Notes: generated from the letters alone by a model not told the origin. Counted from the stretch's first letter, positions 8,520-16,765 are shown. The stretch: 64,000 nt of DNA from Arthrobacter sp. 260 (GCF_013116745.1 NZ_JABFOE010000007.1:124001-188000); one strand, 5' to 3'. Numbers and translations are program-made.

Positions 8520-9110
8520 TCAGCTGATCCGGAGCGTGGGGCGGACCACGGGATCGGCACTTCGGGCAGCCCACCAGATGAAGCCGGCCACGGCCAGGCA
8601 TGCACCAACCAACATGGGGATCGCCGGCAGTCGAAGGAACACCACGTCGGGGGTCAGCCCAATTGCGGCTGCTACTGCGAGGGCAATACCCATCCCCAAC
8701 AGCCCGCTTTGCCAGATGGCCCATGAACGCACTATCGCATCCAGATTGACTGAGATGACCACGAGGGCGGCGCACACGACCAGGATCAGGGTGAGCAGGA
8801 CGGCCGTGACCTCGAAGTCTCTGCCAGTGACTACCGGAGTGATCGCGAACGGCAAGACGGTGAAGGCGGCAACGCCGACGGCCCTACCAACCCAGAGCAT
8901 CGCGCCTCCGTTCCGGCGACCCGGCAGGGCGAGGTTCTCGGCGTACTCGTCCGGCGGACCGAAGGCGTCGATAGGACTTTCGCCGGTGTCTTGAAGGTGA
9001 GCCTCGACCGTCGACACGGCGTCGCCAATCAGGTCACCGGGGACGTCCCGCAGCCGCAATTCCACAATGAAGTCCTCCAGCCACTTTCGCTGCTCGTTAC
9101 TGGTGATCAT
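8520..9110 (-). CDS. HAAS-domain membrane protein partner of PadR
   Basis: A 196-residue protein. Residues ~1-60 form a soluble helical segment ('WLEDFIVELRLRDVPGDLIGDAVSTVEAHLQDTGESPIDAFGPPDEYAENL') of the HAAS/DUF1700 type, in which an 'FG.P.eyA..L' motif is usual. Four hydrophobic segments follow (around residues 72-92, 100-120, 130-150 and 158-178). Its start lies 14 bp inside the end of padR, so the two are co-translated. HAAS proteins paired with PadR regulators are thought to signal envelope stress at the membrane; no enzyme motif is visible. The pair is bracketed by two copies of the dispersed palindrome. Confidence 0.75.
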   Translation of the reverse strand: MITSNEQRKWLEDFIVELRLRDVPGDLIGDAVSTVEAHLQDTGESPIDAFGPPDEYAENLALPGRRNGGAMLWVGRAVGVAAFTVLPFAITPVVTGRDFEVTAVLLTLILVVCAALVVISVNLDAIVRSWAIWQSGLLGMGIALAVAAAIGLTPDVVFLRLPAIPMLVGACLAVAGFIWWAARSADPVVRPTLRIS

Positions 9111-9444
9111 TTGGGGCTCCGTTCAGGTGGGTCAGGGTCTGGGTGGTGAAGGCTTGCCAGTCGGTGGTTTGTTGGGCCAGTTCGGCCCGGCCGGCATCGG
9201 TGAGTGAGAAGTACTTGCGGCCGGGGCCGCCGTCACCCGCCCGCCACTCGGTGGTGACGAGTTGGGCAGACTCGAATCGGGTCAGCAGCGGATACAGGGT
9301 CCCTCCCTTGATGGAGCCCAGTCCCGCTTCCTCCAGGGCTGCGGCAATCGCGTAGCCGTACGTGGGGCCGGACTCAAGGACCTTGAGCACACTCATCCCG
9401 AGGACGCCGCGCATCCACTCGCTGGGCCATTGTCTATCGCTCAT
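9097..9444 (-). CDS. PadR family transcriptional regulator
   Basis: A 115-residue winged-helix protein. 'VLGMSVLKVLESGPTYGYAIAAALEEAGL' followed by 'IKGGTLYPLLTRFESAQLV' and 'GRKYFSLTDAGRAEL' is the PadR signature, with the wing at about residues 65-80. PadR proteins dimerise through C-terminal helices and repress their own operon. A short inverted repeat TAGTT-N5-AACTA (9452-9466), 8 bp before the start, is a possible autoregulatory site. The gene overlaps the downstream HAAS membrane-protein gene. The effector is unknown; a role in paa control is unlikely because paaA carries its own PaaR-type site. Confidence 0.85.
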   Translation of the reverse strand: MSDRQWPSEWMRGVLGMSVLKVLESGPTYGYAIAAALEEAGLGSIKGGTLYPLLTRFESAQLVTTEWRAGDGGPGRKYFSLTDAGRAELAQQTTDWQAFTTQTLTHLNGAPNDHQ

Positions 9445-9489
9445 GACTACATAGTTGCACTAACTAGTCAGACTGTCTACCTAGCTATC

Positions 9490-9592
9490 CCGTGCAGCAT
9501 TCCCCACCTTCCCGTCGTGAAAGTGCGCGCGAGGCGCAACACGCCGCTGGTGTGGCCGTCGCCGCGTCAGTACCTGGGGGAACCTGCACGGC
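9490..9592. repeat. Dispersed ~104-bp palindromic element, copy B
   Basis: The left arm GTGCAGCATTCCCCACCT (from 9492) and the right arm ACCTGGGGGAACCTGCAC (9572-9589) are inverted, 98 bp end to end. The interior has GCGCAACACGC, resembling copy A. It sits between padR and the PaaR operator of paaA; this is a divergent region, so a pure terminator role does not fit. Confidence 0.8.
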
Positions 9593-9633
9593 AGGAGGGG
9601 CGATGGTTGACTGTCCGGCGGCCGTCCCGATAT

Positions 9634-9651
9634 CCTGAACGAACGGTCGGT
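9634..9651. promoter_or_regulatory. PaaR-type operator 3 (paaABCDE promoter)
   Basis: CCTGAACGAACGGTCGGT matches the consensus ACCGAACG-N2-CGTTCGGT at 13 of 16 fixed positions. It lies 56 bp before the paaA start, nearly the same distance as operator 1 before paaZ (58 bp). Confidence 0.7.
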
Positions 9652-9706
9652 AATTAACCTGCGGCCGACATCGCGTACTTCTGACGCTCACAGTGAGGTG
9701 ACCACC

Positions 9707-10708
9707 ATGGCAACAGCACCAGCAGTTGACCAGATGCCGGCCGAATCAGCCACCGAGACCGAAGAGGAGCGCGCCGGACGCGAACAGTTCGAGCGCCTCA
9801 TCAGCGAGGATTCACGGATCGAACCCCGCGACTGGATGCCCGAGGCCTACCGGAAGACCCTTGCCCGGCAGATTTCCCAGCACGCACACTCCGAGATCAT
9901 CGGCATGCAGCCCGAAGCCAACTGGATTTCCCGCGCACCGTCACTGAAGCGCAAGGCCATCCTCATGGCCAAGGTCCAGGACGAGGCTGGCCACGGCCTG
10001 TACCTCTACTCGGCTGCTGAAACCCTCGGTACCCCCCGGGACAAGATGACCGAAGACCTGATCGCCGGCAAAGCCCGCTATTCAAGCATCTTCAACTACC
10101 CCGCCGTCACTTGGGCGGACATGGGGGCCATCGGCTGGCTCGTCGACGGCGCCGCGATCGCCAACCAGGTGCCCCTCTGCCGGGCGTCCTACGGCCCCTA
10201 CGGCCGCGCCATGGTCCGGATCTGCAAGGAGGAATCCTTCCACCAGCGCCAGGGGTTCGAGATCCTGCTGGAACTCGCGAACGGCACTCCCGCCCAGAAA
10301 GAAATGGCCCAGGACGCCGTCAACCGCTGGTACGCCCCCTCGCTGATGATGTTCGGCCCGCCCGACGACGATTCGCCCAACTCCAAGCAGTCGATGGCCT
10401 GGAACATCAAGCGGTTCTCCAACGACGAGCTCCGCTCACGCTTCGTCGGCATGATGGTGGAGCAGGTCAAGGTCCTCGGCCTGACCCTGCCCGATGACCA
10501 GATCCGGTTCGACGAGGACACCCAGCAGTGGGAGCACGCCCCGCTCGACTGGAACGAGTTCAAGGAAGTCCTCGCCGGCAGGGGACCCTGCAACGCCCAG
10601 CGGATGGAACGCCGTCGTGAAGCCCACGAGGACGGCGCCTGGGTGCGCGAAGCAGCGGCAGCCTACGCCGACAAGCGGGCCACAGCAGCACAGCAGAAGG
10701 CGGCCTAG
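9707..10708 (+). CDS. paaA: 1,2-phenylacetyl-CoA epoxidase, catalytic subunit PaaA
   Basis: A 333-residue ferritin-like di-iron oxygenase. The iron-binding E-x2-H pairs are visible as '[12 protein letters not shown]' and '[12 protein letters not shown]', with '[16 protein letters not shown]' in between as expected for PaaA. Together with PaaB, PaaC and PaaE it inserts one oxygen atom into the ring of phenylacetyl-CoA to give the 1,2-epoxide. The ATG at 9707 is preferred over the GTG at 9698 because a GAGGTG ribosome site lies 6 bp before it. It opens the paaABCDE operon (10709 follows with no gap) under a PaaR-type operator. Confidence 0.96.
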   Translation: MATAPAVDQMPAESATETEEERAGREQFERLISEDSRIEPRDWMPEAYRKTLARQISQHAHSEIIGMQPEANWISRAPSLKRKAILMAKVQDEAGHGLYLYSAAETLGTPRDKMTEDLIAGKARYSSIFNYPAVTWADMGAIGWLVDGAAIANQVPLCRASYGPYGRAMVRICKEESFHQRQGFEILLELANGTPAQKEMAQDAVNRWYAPSLMMFGPPDDDSPNSKQSMAWNIKRFSNDELRSRFVGMMVEQVKVLGLTLPDDQIRFDEDTQQWEHAPLDWNEFKEVLAGRGPCNAQRMERRREAHEDGAWVREAAAAYADKRATAAQQKAA

Positions 10709-11056
10709 ATGACCGGCGGTTCAACCACAGGCGACGACGGTTCGGCGGCACCAGCCCCGGCAGCTCCCGAGAAGCGCCAGCCCTGGCCGCTGTGGGAGGT
10801 CTTCGTTAGGTCTTCCCGCGGTCTCTCGCACGTCCACGCTGGGTCCCTGCACGCGCCCGACGCCGAGATGGCCGTCCGGAACGCCCGGGACCTGTATACC
10901 CGGCGCAACGAGGGCGTGAGCCTGTGGGTGGTGCCAGCGTCGTCGATCATCACCAGCGACCCCGACGCCAAGGGGCAGTTCTTCGAGTCCCCGCAGGGCA
11001 AGGACTACCGGCATGCGACCTACTACACCAAGAGCGACGGGGTGAAGCACCTGTGA
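10709..11056 (+). CDS. paaB: 1,2-phenylacetyl-CoA epoxidase subunit PaaB
   Basis: A 115-residue protein with the PaaB core 'WEVFVRSSRGLSHVHAGSLHAPDAEMAVRNARDLYTRRNEGVSLWVV'. The first ~28 residues are a Pro/Ala-rich lead not usual in shorter homologues. PaaB has no cofactor and bridges PaaA-PaaC pairs in the multicomponent oxygenase. It starts directly after the paaA stop (TAGATG), and its stop overlaps the GTG start of paaC (GTGA). Confidence 0.93.
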   Translation: MTGGSTTGDDGSAAPAPAAPEKRQPWPLWEVFVRSSRGLSHVHAGSLHAPDAEMAVRNARDLYTRRNEGVSLWVVPASSIITSDPDAKGQFFESPQGKDYRHATYYTKSDGVKHL

Positions 11057-11877
11057 GCGAATCCAACGCCAGCGCCACCCGGATTACCCCCGGCAACGCT
11101 CTGCGCCCTGAAGACATCGCCGCCGCGGACCTGCGGCCGAGCGCCGACGTCGCCGAGTATGCGTTGCGCCTCGGCGACGACTCGCTGATCCTCTCCCAGC
11201 GGCTCGGCTGGTGGATCTCGCGGGCACCGGAGCTGGAAGAGGACGTGGCCCTGGGCAACATCGCCCTGGACCTGATCGGCCACGCACGGTCTTTCCTCAG
11301 CTACGCCGGCCACGGCCTGGACAAGACCGAGGATGATCTGGCCTACTTCCGGCGCGAACCGGAGTTCCGCTGCGCTCACCTGTTTGTGCAGCCCAACGGC
11401 GATTTTGCCCGCACCATCGCTCGCCAGTTGGTGGTCTCGCACTACCAGTTCGAGCTCTACTCACGGCTGATGCACTCGACCGACGCCACCCTCGCGGCCA
11501 TCGCAGCGAAGGCCGTCAAGGAAGTCGACTACCACCGCGACCACAGCAGCCAGTGGGTGCTGCGCCTGGCCCTGGGCACCGACGAATCCCGCCGCCGCAT
11601 GATCGCCGGACTGAAACTGACCTGGCCCTACGTGGAGGAACTCTTTGTCGACGACCAGCTCATCGATACCCTCGGTGAGGCTGCGGTCCGCCCGAGCACC
11701 CTCCGGGCTCCGTTCGATTCCCTGATCAGCGCATTGTTCGCCGAGGCCGACCTGGATATCCCCGCGGTGCCAGGAGCGGTCGGTGGCGGACGTGCCGGCA
11801 AGCACAGCGAACACCTCGGCTACCTGCTCGCCGAAATGCAGGTGCTCGCCCGCGAGCATCCCGGCGCCACCTGGTAA
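11053..11877 (+). CDS. paaC: 1,2-phenylacetyl-CoA epoxidase subunit PaaC
   Basis: A 274-residue ferritin-fold partner of PaaA. 'DDSLILSQRLGWWISRAPELEEDVALGNIALDLIGHARSFL' and 'LFVQPNGDFARTIARQLVVSHYQFELY' are typical PaaC segments, and 'KEVDYHRDHSSQWVLRLALGTDES' follows. In the complex it forms the stable AC heterodimer and lacks the productive di-iron site. The GTG at 11053, which overlaps the paaB stop by four bases, was chosen because the conserved region begins at residue ~25 and upstream codons lie in paaB. Confidence 0.94.
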   Translation: MSESNASATRITPGNALRPEDIAAADLRPSADVAEYALRLGDDSLILSQRLGWWISRAPELEEDVALGNIALDLIGHARSFLSYAGHGLDKTEDDLAYFRREPEFRCAHLFVQPNGDFARTIARQLVVSHYQFELYSRLMHSTDATLAAIAAKAVKEVDYHRDHSSQWVLRLALGTDESRRRMIAGLKLTWPYVEELFVDDQLIDTLGEAAVRPSTLRAPFDSLISALFAEADLDIPAVPGAVGGGRAGKHSEHLGYLLAEMQVLAREHPGATW

Positions 11878-11891
11878 CGGCGGGTGCAGGC

Positions 11892-12431
11892 ATGAGCATC
11901 GACGCGTCTTCAGTGGACACCAGTACCAACACCGCGCACCGGCTTGTTGACGCCGAGTCCGCCCGGATCTGGGATATCGCCGCCACCGTGGTGGACCCCG
12001 AGATCCCGGTCCTCACCATCGAGGATCTGGGCATCCTGCGCCAGGCAACGCTCGACGGCGACGGCGCCGTCACGGTGACCATCACGCCCACCTACTCGGG
12101 CTGCCCCGCCATGGACGCGATCCGGGATGACGTCACGAGCGCCCTCGCCGGACACGGCTACAGTGATGTCCGGGTGCGGCTCACGCTCGCTCCGGCCTGG
12201 ACCACCGACTGGATGACCAGCGCCGGCAAAGCCAAATTGGACGAGTACGGCATTGCCCCGCCCGCCGGCCTCGCTGCGGCGGGACCCATCCGGGTGGGAC
12301 TCAGCGTGAAGTGCCCGCAGTGTTCCTCCCTCAATACCCGCGAACTCACCCGCTTCGGTTCCACCTCCTGCAAGGCGCTCTATGTGTGCCAGGACTGCAA
12401 GGAACCCTTCGACTACTTCAAGGTGCTCTAG
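11892..12431 (+). CDS. paaD: PaaD, maturation factor of the phenylacetyl-CoA epoxidase
   Basis: A 179-residue protein with an N-terminal DUF59/MIP18-type domain ('VVDPEIPVLTIEDLGILRQ', 'PTYSGCPAMDAI') of the iron-sulfur assembly family. The C-terminal zinc ribbon has CPQC (about residues 143-146) and CQDC (about 170-173) pairs and ends in the PaaD-typical 'CKEPFDYFKVL'. Its partners are expected to be the oxygenase centres or the PaaE cluster. It lies 14 bp after paaC and directly abuts paaE (TAGATG). Confidence 0.93.
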   Translation: MSIDASSVDTSTNTAHRLVDAESARIWDIAATVVDPEIPVLTIEDLGILRQATLDGDGAVTVTITPTYSGCPAMDAIRDDVTSALAGHGYSDVRVRLTLAPAWTTDWMTSAGKAKLDEYGIAPPAGLAAAGPIRVGLSVKCPQCSSLNTRELTRFGSTSCKALYVCQDCKEPFDYFKVL

Positions 12432-13604
12432 ATGGCAGTCAAGCTTGCCCCGTCCACCCAGCGACGCACAGCCTTCAACGAGCTCATCGTCGCCGAGGTC
12501 CGGCGGCTCACCGGCGACGCCGTCGAGGTCACCTTCGCCGTCCCCGACCACCTGGCTGGCAAGTACAACTACCTGCCGGGCCAGTACGTCGCGTTGCGCA
12601 CCACCCTTGACGTCGACGGCTCACCCGTCGAGGTGCGCCGCAGCTATTCGATCTGCGCCGAGCCTGTTCCGGGGGAGATCCGGGTGGCGATCAAGAAGGA
12701 TCTTGGCGGCGTGTTCTCCAGCTGGGCGAACGAATCGCTGAAAGCAGGCGACCGGCTCGACGTCATGAGCCCGATGGGCCAGTTCATCTCCAAGCATGAA
12801 ATGAACGAGCTCAACCGGCCTGAGCACCTTCAGCAGAACCTCACCGTCGCGGGGGAGTCCACCTTCGTCGCGGTGGCCGCGGGTTCCGGCATCACGCCGG
12901 TAATCGCTATTGCCCGGACGGTGCTGGCCGCCAACGATTTTGTGCGCTTTGACCTGATCTATGCGAATAAGGCAGCGATGGATGTGATGTTCCTCGAAGA
13001 GCTCGCTGATCTCAAGGACCGTTACCCCGCCCGGTTTGCCCTGCACCATGTGCTGTCCCGAGAACAACGGATTTCCCCGTTGCTCAGTGGCCGGATCGAC
13101 GCTGACAAACTGGAAAAGCTGCTCGGCACCGTTATCCGGACCGACGACGTCGACGAGTGGTTCCTCTGCGGACCCTTCGAACTCGTGCAGCTGTGCCGCG
13201 ACACCCTGGCGGAGCGCGGTGTGGCGCCGGAGAAGATCCGGTTCGAGCTTTTCTCGACCGGCGAGCCCACCCGGCCGGAAGGGCAGATCGGCCGTCCGGT
13301 CCGCGCTGACGACGGCGGCGAGAATTACACCATCTCCTTCAACCTCGACGGGCTGCAGGGCAAGGTTGCCAGCCCCACCCATGCCCGGGAGTCAATTCTC
13401 AACGCGGCACTGCGCGTACGCCCCGATGTACCGTTCGCCTGCGCCGGCGGTGTCTGTGGCACCTGCCGCGCGAAACTGGTCTCCGGCACCGTGGAGATGG
13501 AAGAGAACTACGCGCTGGAGCCGGACGAGATCGAGAAGGGCTACGTGCTCACCTGCCAGTCCCGTCCCACCAGCGACACCGTCTCGGTGGACTACGACGC
13601 CTGA
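12432..13604 (+). CDS. paaE: 1,2-phenylacetyl-CoA epoxidase reductase subunit PaaE
   Basis: A 390-residue electron donor. Residues ~20-120 form the FAD domain with the flavin motif 'RRSYSICAEP', ~130-250 the NADP-binding domain ('AAGSGITPVIAIAR', 'WFLCGPFELVQ'), and ~300-390 a plant-type [2Fe-2S] ferredoxin domain with cysteines in 'CAGGVCGTC' and 'LTCQSRP'. It passes electrons from NADPH to the PaaA di-iron centre. It is the last gene of paaABCDE. After it comes 108 bp of AT-richer sequence before the DUF4397 gene, which appears to be a separate unit. Confidence 0.95.
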   Translation: MAVKLAPSTQRRTAFNELIVAEVRRLTGDAVEVTFAVPDHLAGKYNYLPGQYVALRTTLDVDGSPVEVRRSYSICAEPVPGEIRVAIKKDLGGVFSSWANESLKAGDRLDVMSPMGQFISKHEMNELNRPEHLQQNLTVAGESTFVAVAAGSGITPVIAIARTVLAANDFVRFDLIYANKAAMDVMFLEELADLKDRYPARFALHHVLSREQRISPLLSGRIDADKLEKLLGTVIRTDDVDEWFLCGPFELVQLCRDTLAERGVAPEKIRFELFSTGEPTRPEGQIGRPVRADDGGENYTISFNLDGLQGKVASPTHARESILNAALRVRPDVPFACAGGVCGTCRAKLVSGTVEMEENYALEPDEIEKGYVLTCQSRPTSDTVSVDYDA

Positions 13605-13712
13605 CCTTTTTCACAGAAATATTCATGCTCCTGCATCCAAAGTGCCGCCACCGACGGTAGTACCGGTGTAAGCATCAGTTGGAGGCCCCCTGGGCCCGAG
13701 TGAGGAGCAAAA

Positions 13713-14534
13713 ATGCGAAAGAGCCTTTACGCAGTAGGAGCAGTAGCAGTTCTCGGCGCTGCTTCAGTCGCAGCACCGGCAGTAGCCACCGAAACCGGTG
13801 ACACGGCCTCATTGTCAGTCCTTCACGCTGTCCCCGACCTGACGGTCGACGTCTACGTCAACGGTGACCTGACCCTCGACGATTTCACCCCCGGCGAGCT
13901 GGCTGGTCCCCTTGAACTTCCAGCCGGCGACTACGAGTTGGCGGTGACGGCCTCCGACGCCGCTGACGCCAGCGAACCAGTCATCGGCCCTGTGGCTGTG
14001 ACGTTGGCAGCGGGCGGCAACTACACGGCCACCGCCAACCTCGACGCTGAAGGCGCCCCCACAGCAAACTTCTATACGAACGATGTCTCTGCTGTGGAGG
14101 CTGGCCAGTCCCGGCTGACCGTCCGCCACACCGCGGCTGCCCCAGCGGTCGACGTCCTCGCCGGCGATGCGGTGGTGGTGGAGAACCTCAGCAATCCTGA
14201 CGAGGCGACCCTGACCACCGACCCTGGCACCATCTCGGCCTCCGTGGCGGCCACCGGGACCACCGACCCTGTGATCGGCCCGGCTGACCTGACCCTCGGC
14301 GAAGGCACCGCAACCATCGTCTACGCCTGGGGAAGCCTCGAAGACGGCAACCTTGCCCTCGCCACCCAGGTGATCGAGGGACTCCACTCCGACCCTGCAG
14401 CGGTCCCCGGCGCACAGGCCGGCCCAGCGCAGGACAACACCGCAGCGATCCTCGGAGCAGGCGCCCTCGGCCTCGTGCTCCTCTCGGGAGCAGCTGTCGC
14501 CGCCCGGGTGCGTACCGCCCGCGCCGGCAAATAA
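13713..14534 (+). CDS. DUF4397-domain secreted surface protein with C-terminal membrane anchor
   Basis: A 273-residue protein. A Sec signal (residues 1-26, ending 'APAVA-TE') is followed by two DUF4397-type beta domains: 'LSVLHAVPDLTVDVYVNGDLT...LPAGDYELAVTASD' and 'LTVRHTAAAPAVDVLAGDAVV'. The tail has a hydrophobic segment and a basic end. No LPXTG is present; the anchor reads '...ILGAGALGLVLLSGAAVAARVRTARAGK', and its LVLLSGAAV matches the surface protein at 53690-54670, which also precedes a class F sortase. It is probably exported and held at the membrane or attached by the neighbouring sortase. The ATG is preceded by GAGGAG at normal spacing. A GCATCC at 13633 with GGTAGT 17 bp later is a weak ECF-like promoter candidate. 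Confidence 0.8.
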   Translation: MRKSLYAVGAVAVLGAASVAAPAVATETGDTASLSVLHAVPDLTVDVYVNGDLTLDDFTPGELAGPLELPAGDYELAVTASDAADASEPVIGPVAVTLAAGGNYTATANLDAEGAPTANFYTNDVSAVEAGQSRLTVRHTAAAPAVDVLAGDAVVVENLSNPDEATLTTDPGTISASVAATGTTDPVIGPADLTLGEGTATIVYAWGSLEDGNLALATQVIEGLHSDPAAVPGAQAGPAQDNTAAILGAGALGLVLLSGAAVAARVRTARAGK

Positions 14535-14540
14535 ACCAGT

Positions 14541-14583
14541 GTGGGCAGGGTGGGGGCCCCCTCTCGCTCCTTACCCTGCCCAC
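14541..14583 (+). terminator. Stem-loop between the DUF4397 gene and the sortase gene
   Basis: A perfect 11-bp stem GTGGGCAGGGT / ACCCTGCCCAC encloses an inner GGGGGCCCCC palindrome. It begins 6 bp after the DUF4397 stop. With no U tract it may stabilise the upstream message or attenuate read-through, giving more surface protein than sortase. Confidence 0.6.
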
Positions 14584-14616
14584 CTGTCTACCCACCCCCG
14601 ACGAAAGACCCACTCC

Positions 14617-15333
14617 TTGCCGCATAAGTCCCTCCGTCTGACCGCAGTGGCCCTGGCTGCCTCACTTGGTTTGTTAGCTGGTGGGTGCGCAACCTCCGCA
14701 AGCCAGGCGGAGCCGGCGACGATCGTCGAACGATCAACGCCGCTGGCGACCATCGAGGCGCCGGACCTGCCGGAGAGCGGCACCACCGCCCAGGAAGCGA
14801 CCGGACCCGACGCACCGGCTGAGGAACCAGCCGACGACGGCGCGCCGAGCGTCCCCGTCCGTCCGGCCACTGGAGCGCTGGCAGAAGCCACGCCCCGTCC
14901 CGTCTCGCTCGACATTGCCGGCACCGACATCTCCGTCGATGTGATCGACGTGGGCATCGCGAGCGACAACGAAATGGAAATCCCCGACAGCTTCTACGAG
15001 GCGGGGTGGTACCGGTACGGCCCCGCGCCGGGCGCCTCCGCGGGCAACGCAGTCCTCGCCGCGCACATCGACATTGGGACCGAGGTCATGCCCTTCACCC
15101 AGCTGAAGGACGTCCCACTCGGCACCATCATCACTGTCGGACGCGAGAACGCGGAGCCGGTGCAGTACCGGGTCACCGACGTCAGGCATGTTCCGAAGGC
15201 AACCCTCGACACCTCCCAGATCTTCCAGCGCGATGGCGAACACCGGCTGATGATTCTCACCTGCGGAGGGGACTGGCTAGTAGACAAGGATGATTATGAG
15301 GATAATGTTGTGCTGACGGCCTCCCCGCTCTGA
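14617..15333 (+). CDS. Class F sortase, lipoprotein-like
   Basis: About 238 residues. The N-terminus has a basic start, a hydrophobic stretch and a lipobox LLAGGC with Cys ~24. A Pro/Ala-rich linker leads to a sortase domain: 'GNAVLAAHIDIG' holds the catalytic His and 'LMILTCGGDW' the Cys, ending in 'YEDNVVLTA', where many class F enzymes have YRDNVV. It should join a sorting signal to an amine acceptor outside the membrane; the likely substrate is the DUF4397 protein next to it. The TTG at 14617 was chosen because the longer GTG start (14539) would place the 14541-14583 hairpin inside the coding sequence and spoil the signal peptide. Confidence 0.78.
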   Translation: MPHKSLRLTAVALAASLGLLAGGCATSASQAEPATIVERSTPLATIEAPDLPESGTTAQEATGPDAPAEEPADDGAPSVPVRPATGALAEATPRPVSLDIAGTDISVDVIDVGIASDNEMEIPDSFYEAGWYRYGPAPGASAGNAVLAAHIDIGTEVMPFTQLKDVPLGTIITVGRENAEPVQYRVTDVRHVPKATLDTSQIFQRDGEHRLMILTCGGDWLVDKDDYEDNVVLTASPL

Positions 15334-15420
15334 ACGGTCCATGCACGCAGCGACCGGTCAGCAGCGCGGATGCCATTTCAGGGGGCACCAGGGACGCGGC
15401 CGCGCCGTAAGGAGAGTAGT

Positions 15421-15990
15421 TTGACACCTCCAGGCCATGACTGGACACGGCAGCGCGACGCCGAATTCTCGGCCGGCGACGAACACGCTCTGGCGCTCGC
15501 CTATCAATGCTTCGCCCCGCTGATCTTCACCGTGGCCCTCCGTTCACTGGGAGACCGGGCGGCGGCCTCCGATGTCACCCAGGAAGTGTTTGTCAGAGCG
15601 TGGCGGTTTCGCTCCGGCTACAACCCCGATACGGGAAGCCTGCCCGCGTGGTTGCTCGGCATCAGCCGCAACGTCGTCTCCGACGCACAGGGAGCCCGGC
15701 AGAAAAGCGAGAAAATCGTGCAACGGGCCCACACCGTAGGAGATCATCGGGAGCGCGAACACGGTGCGGACGAGATCGAGAGCGTGGCCAACCGGGTAGT
15801 GCTGGATTCCGAGCTGAAGTTATTGGGTGAGCCCCAACAATCAATCCTTCGGCTCGCCTTCTACGAAGACTTAACACATCAACAAATATCTTCACGGCTG
15901 GATCTGCCCCTCGGAACCGTCAAAAGCCACATTCGCCGAAGCCTCACCCAACTACGCAGCCGATTGGAGACCTGGAATGCAGCACCTTGA
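15421..15990 (+). CDS. ECF-type RNA polymerase sigma factor (SigK-like)
   Basis: About 189 residues. Region 2 reads 'DVTQEVFVRAWRFRSGYNPDTGSLPAWLLGISRNVVSD' and region 4 'LTHQQISSRLDLPLGTVKSHIRRSLTQLR', the two domains of group-4 sigma factors; the 'tGSlpaWLLgIsRN' wording is typical of the SigK/SigL group. The TTG at 15421 is preceded by AAGGAGAG at good spacing. The end overlaps the anti-sigma gene by 14 bp, so both are made together. Its targets probably include the nearby DUF4397/sortase genes, but the promoter motif could not be fixed by eye. Confidence 0.85.
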   Translation: MTPPGHDWTRQRDAEFSAGDEHALALAYQCFAPLIFTVALRSLGDRAAASDVTQEVFVRAWRFRSGYNPDTGSLPAWLLGISRNVVSDAQGARQKSEKIVQRAHTVGDHREREHGADEIESVANRVVLDSELKLLGEPQQSILRLAFYEDLTHQQISSRLDLPLGTVKSHIRRSLTQLRSRLETWNAAP

Positions 15991-16765
15991 CCCGGGAACC
16001 ATCAGCATGGCTGCCCTCGACGAACCCCTTGACGCAGATTCGCAGGGTCACCTGGATCACTGTGACACTTGCGCCGGCGAGGTACGGGAACTGAACAGCG
16101 TGGTCCTCGCGGCCCGTGGGGATTTCGCCGGCGCCCCGCTGGAATCCCCGGACCCGCAGGTGTGGGCGGGAATCCACCAGGAACTGGGCTTGCAGTCCGC
16201 CCTGCTCCCGGACCCGCTCAGCAGAACCCCGCAGGCCGCCGCGCCAGTACCGGGTCACCAGCCCGCCGAGACCGCGGAGTCGGCAGCGACGGTGGTGGCA
16301 TTTGAGCCACGGCACGGACGGCGGACTTTCACCTCCCGCTTCCTCGTCGCCGCGGTGACGGCCGGAGTCCTCACCGGTGCTGCCGCGGTCTGGGCAGCGC
16401 AACAGTTCGGCGCGGATTCCGCACCTGCCGTGGTGGCACAGAGTGAACTGGATCCGCTGGAAGGCTTCACCGCGCAGGGCAGTGCCACCGTCTACGCCGA
16501 CGACGACGGTGCCCGCACCCTTGAGATCACTGTGACCGACAACCAGGTTGCCGGCTACCAGGAGGTATGGCTGATCGCGCCGGACCTGCAGGAGATGTAC
16601 AGCCTCGGGGTGGTCGGGGCAGGCACCAGTTCCTTCACCATCCCGGACAGCGTTGACCTGGCCGCGTTCCCCATCGTGGACGTCTCGGACGAACCGCTGG
16701 ACGGCGATCCGGTGCACTCAGGGGTCAGCGTGCTCCGCGGGACGCTGTCCGCCTCGGACAGCTAA
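15977..16765 (+). CDS. Zinc anti-sigma factor of the RskA type
   Basis: A 262-residue protein. The cytosolic N-terminus carries the zinc anti-sigma motif H-x3-C-x2-C ('HLDHCDTC', about residues 29-36). After a Pro/Ala-rich linker, one membrane helix at ~110-130 ('FLVAAVTAGVLTGAAAVWA') is followed by an extracytoplasmic domain resembling RskA_C ('GYQEVWLIAPDLQEMYSLGVV...VDLAAFPIVDVSDEPLDGDPVHSG..VLRGTL'). It holds the upstream sigma factor inactive at the membrane until cleaved. The two genes overlap by 14 bp. Confidence 0.87.
   Translation: MQHLDPGTISMAALDEPLDADSQGHLDHCDTCAGEVRELNSVVLAARGDFAGAPLESPDPQVWAGIHQELGLQSALLPDPLSRTPQAAAPVPGHQPAETAESAATVVAFEPRHGRRTFTSRFLVAAVTAGVLTGAAAVWAAQQFGADSAPAVVAQSELDPLEGFTAQGSATVYADDDGARTLEITVTDNQVAGYQEVWLIAPDLQEMYSLGVVGAGTSSFTIPDSVDLAAFPIVDVSDEPLDGDPVHSGVSVLRGTLSASDS

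Noticed and set aside
14539-14616. GTG start for the first sortase at 14539
   Set aside because: It would translate through a perfect hairpin and give 26 extra residues before the signal peptide; TTG 14617 fits better.
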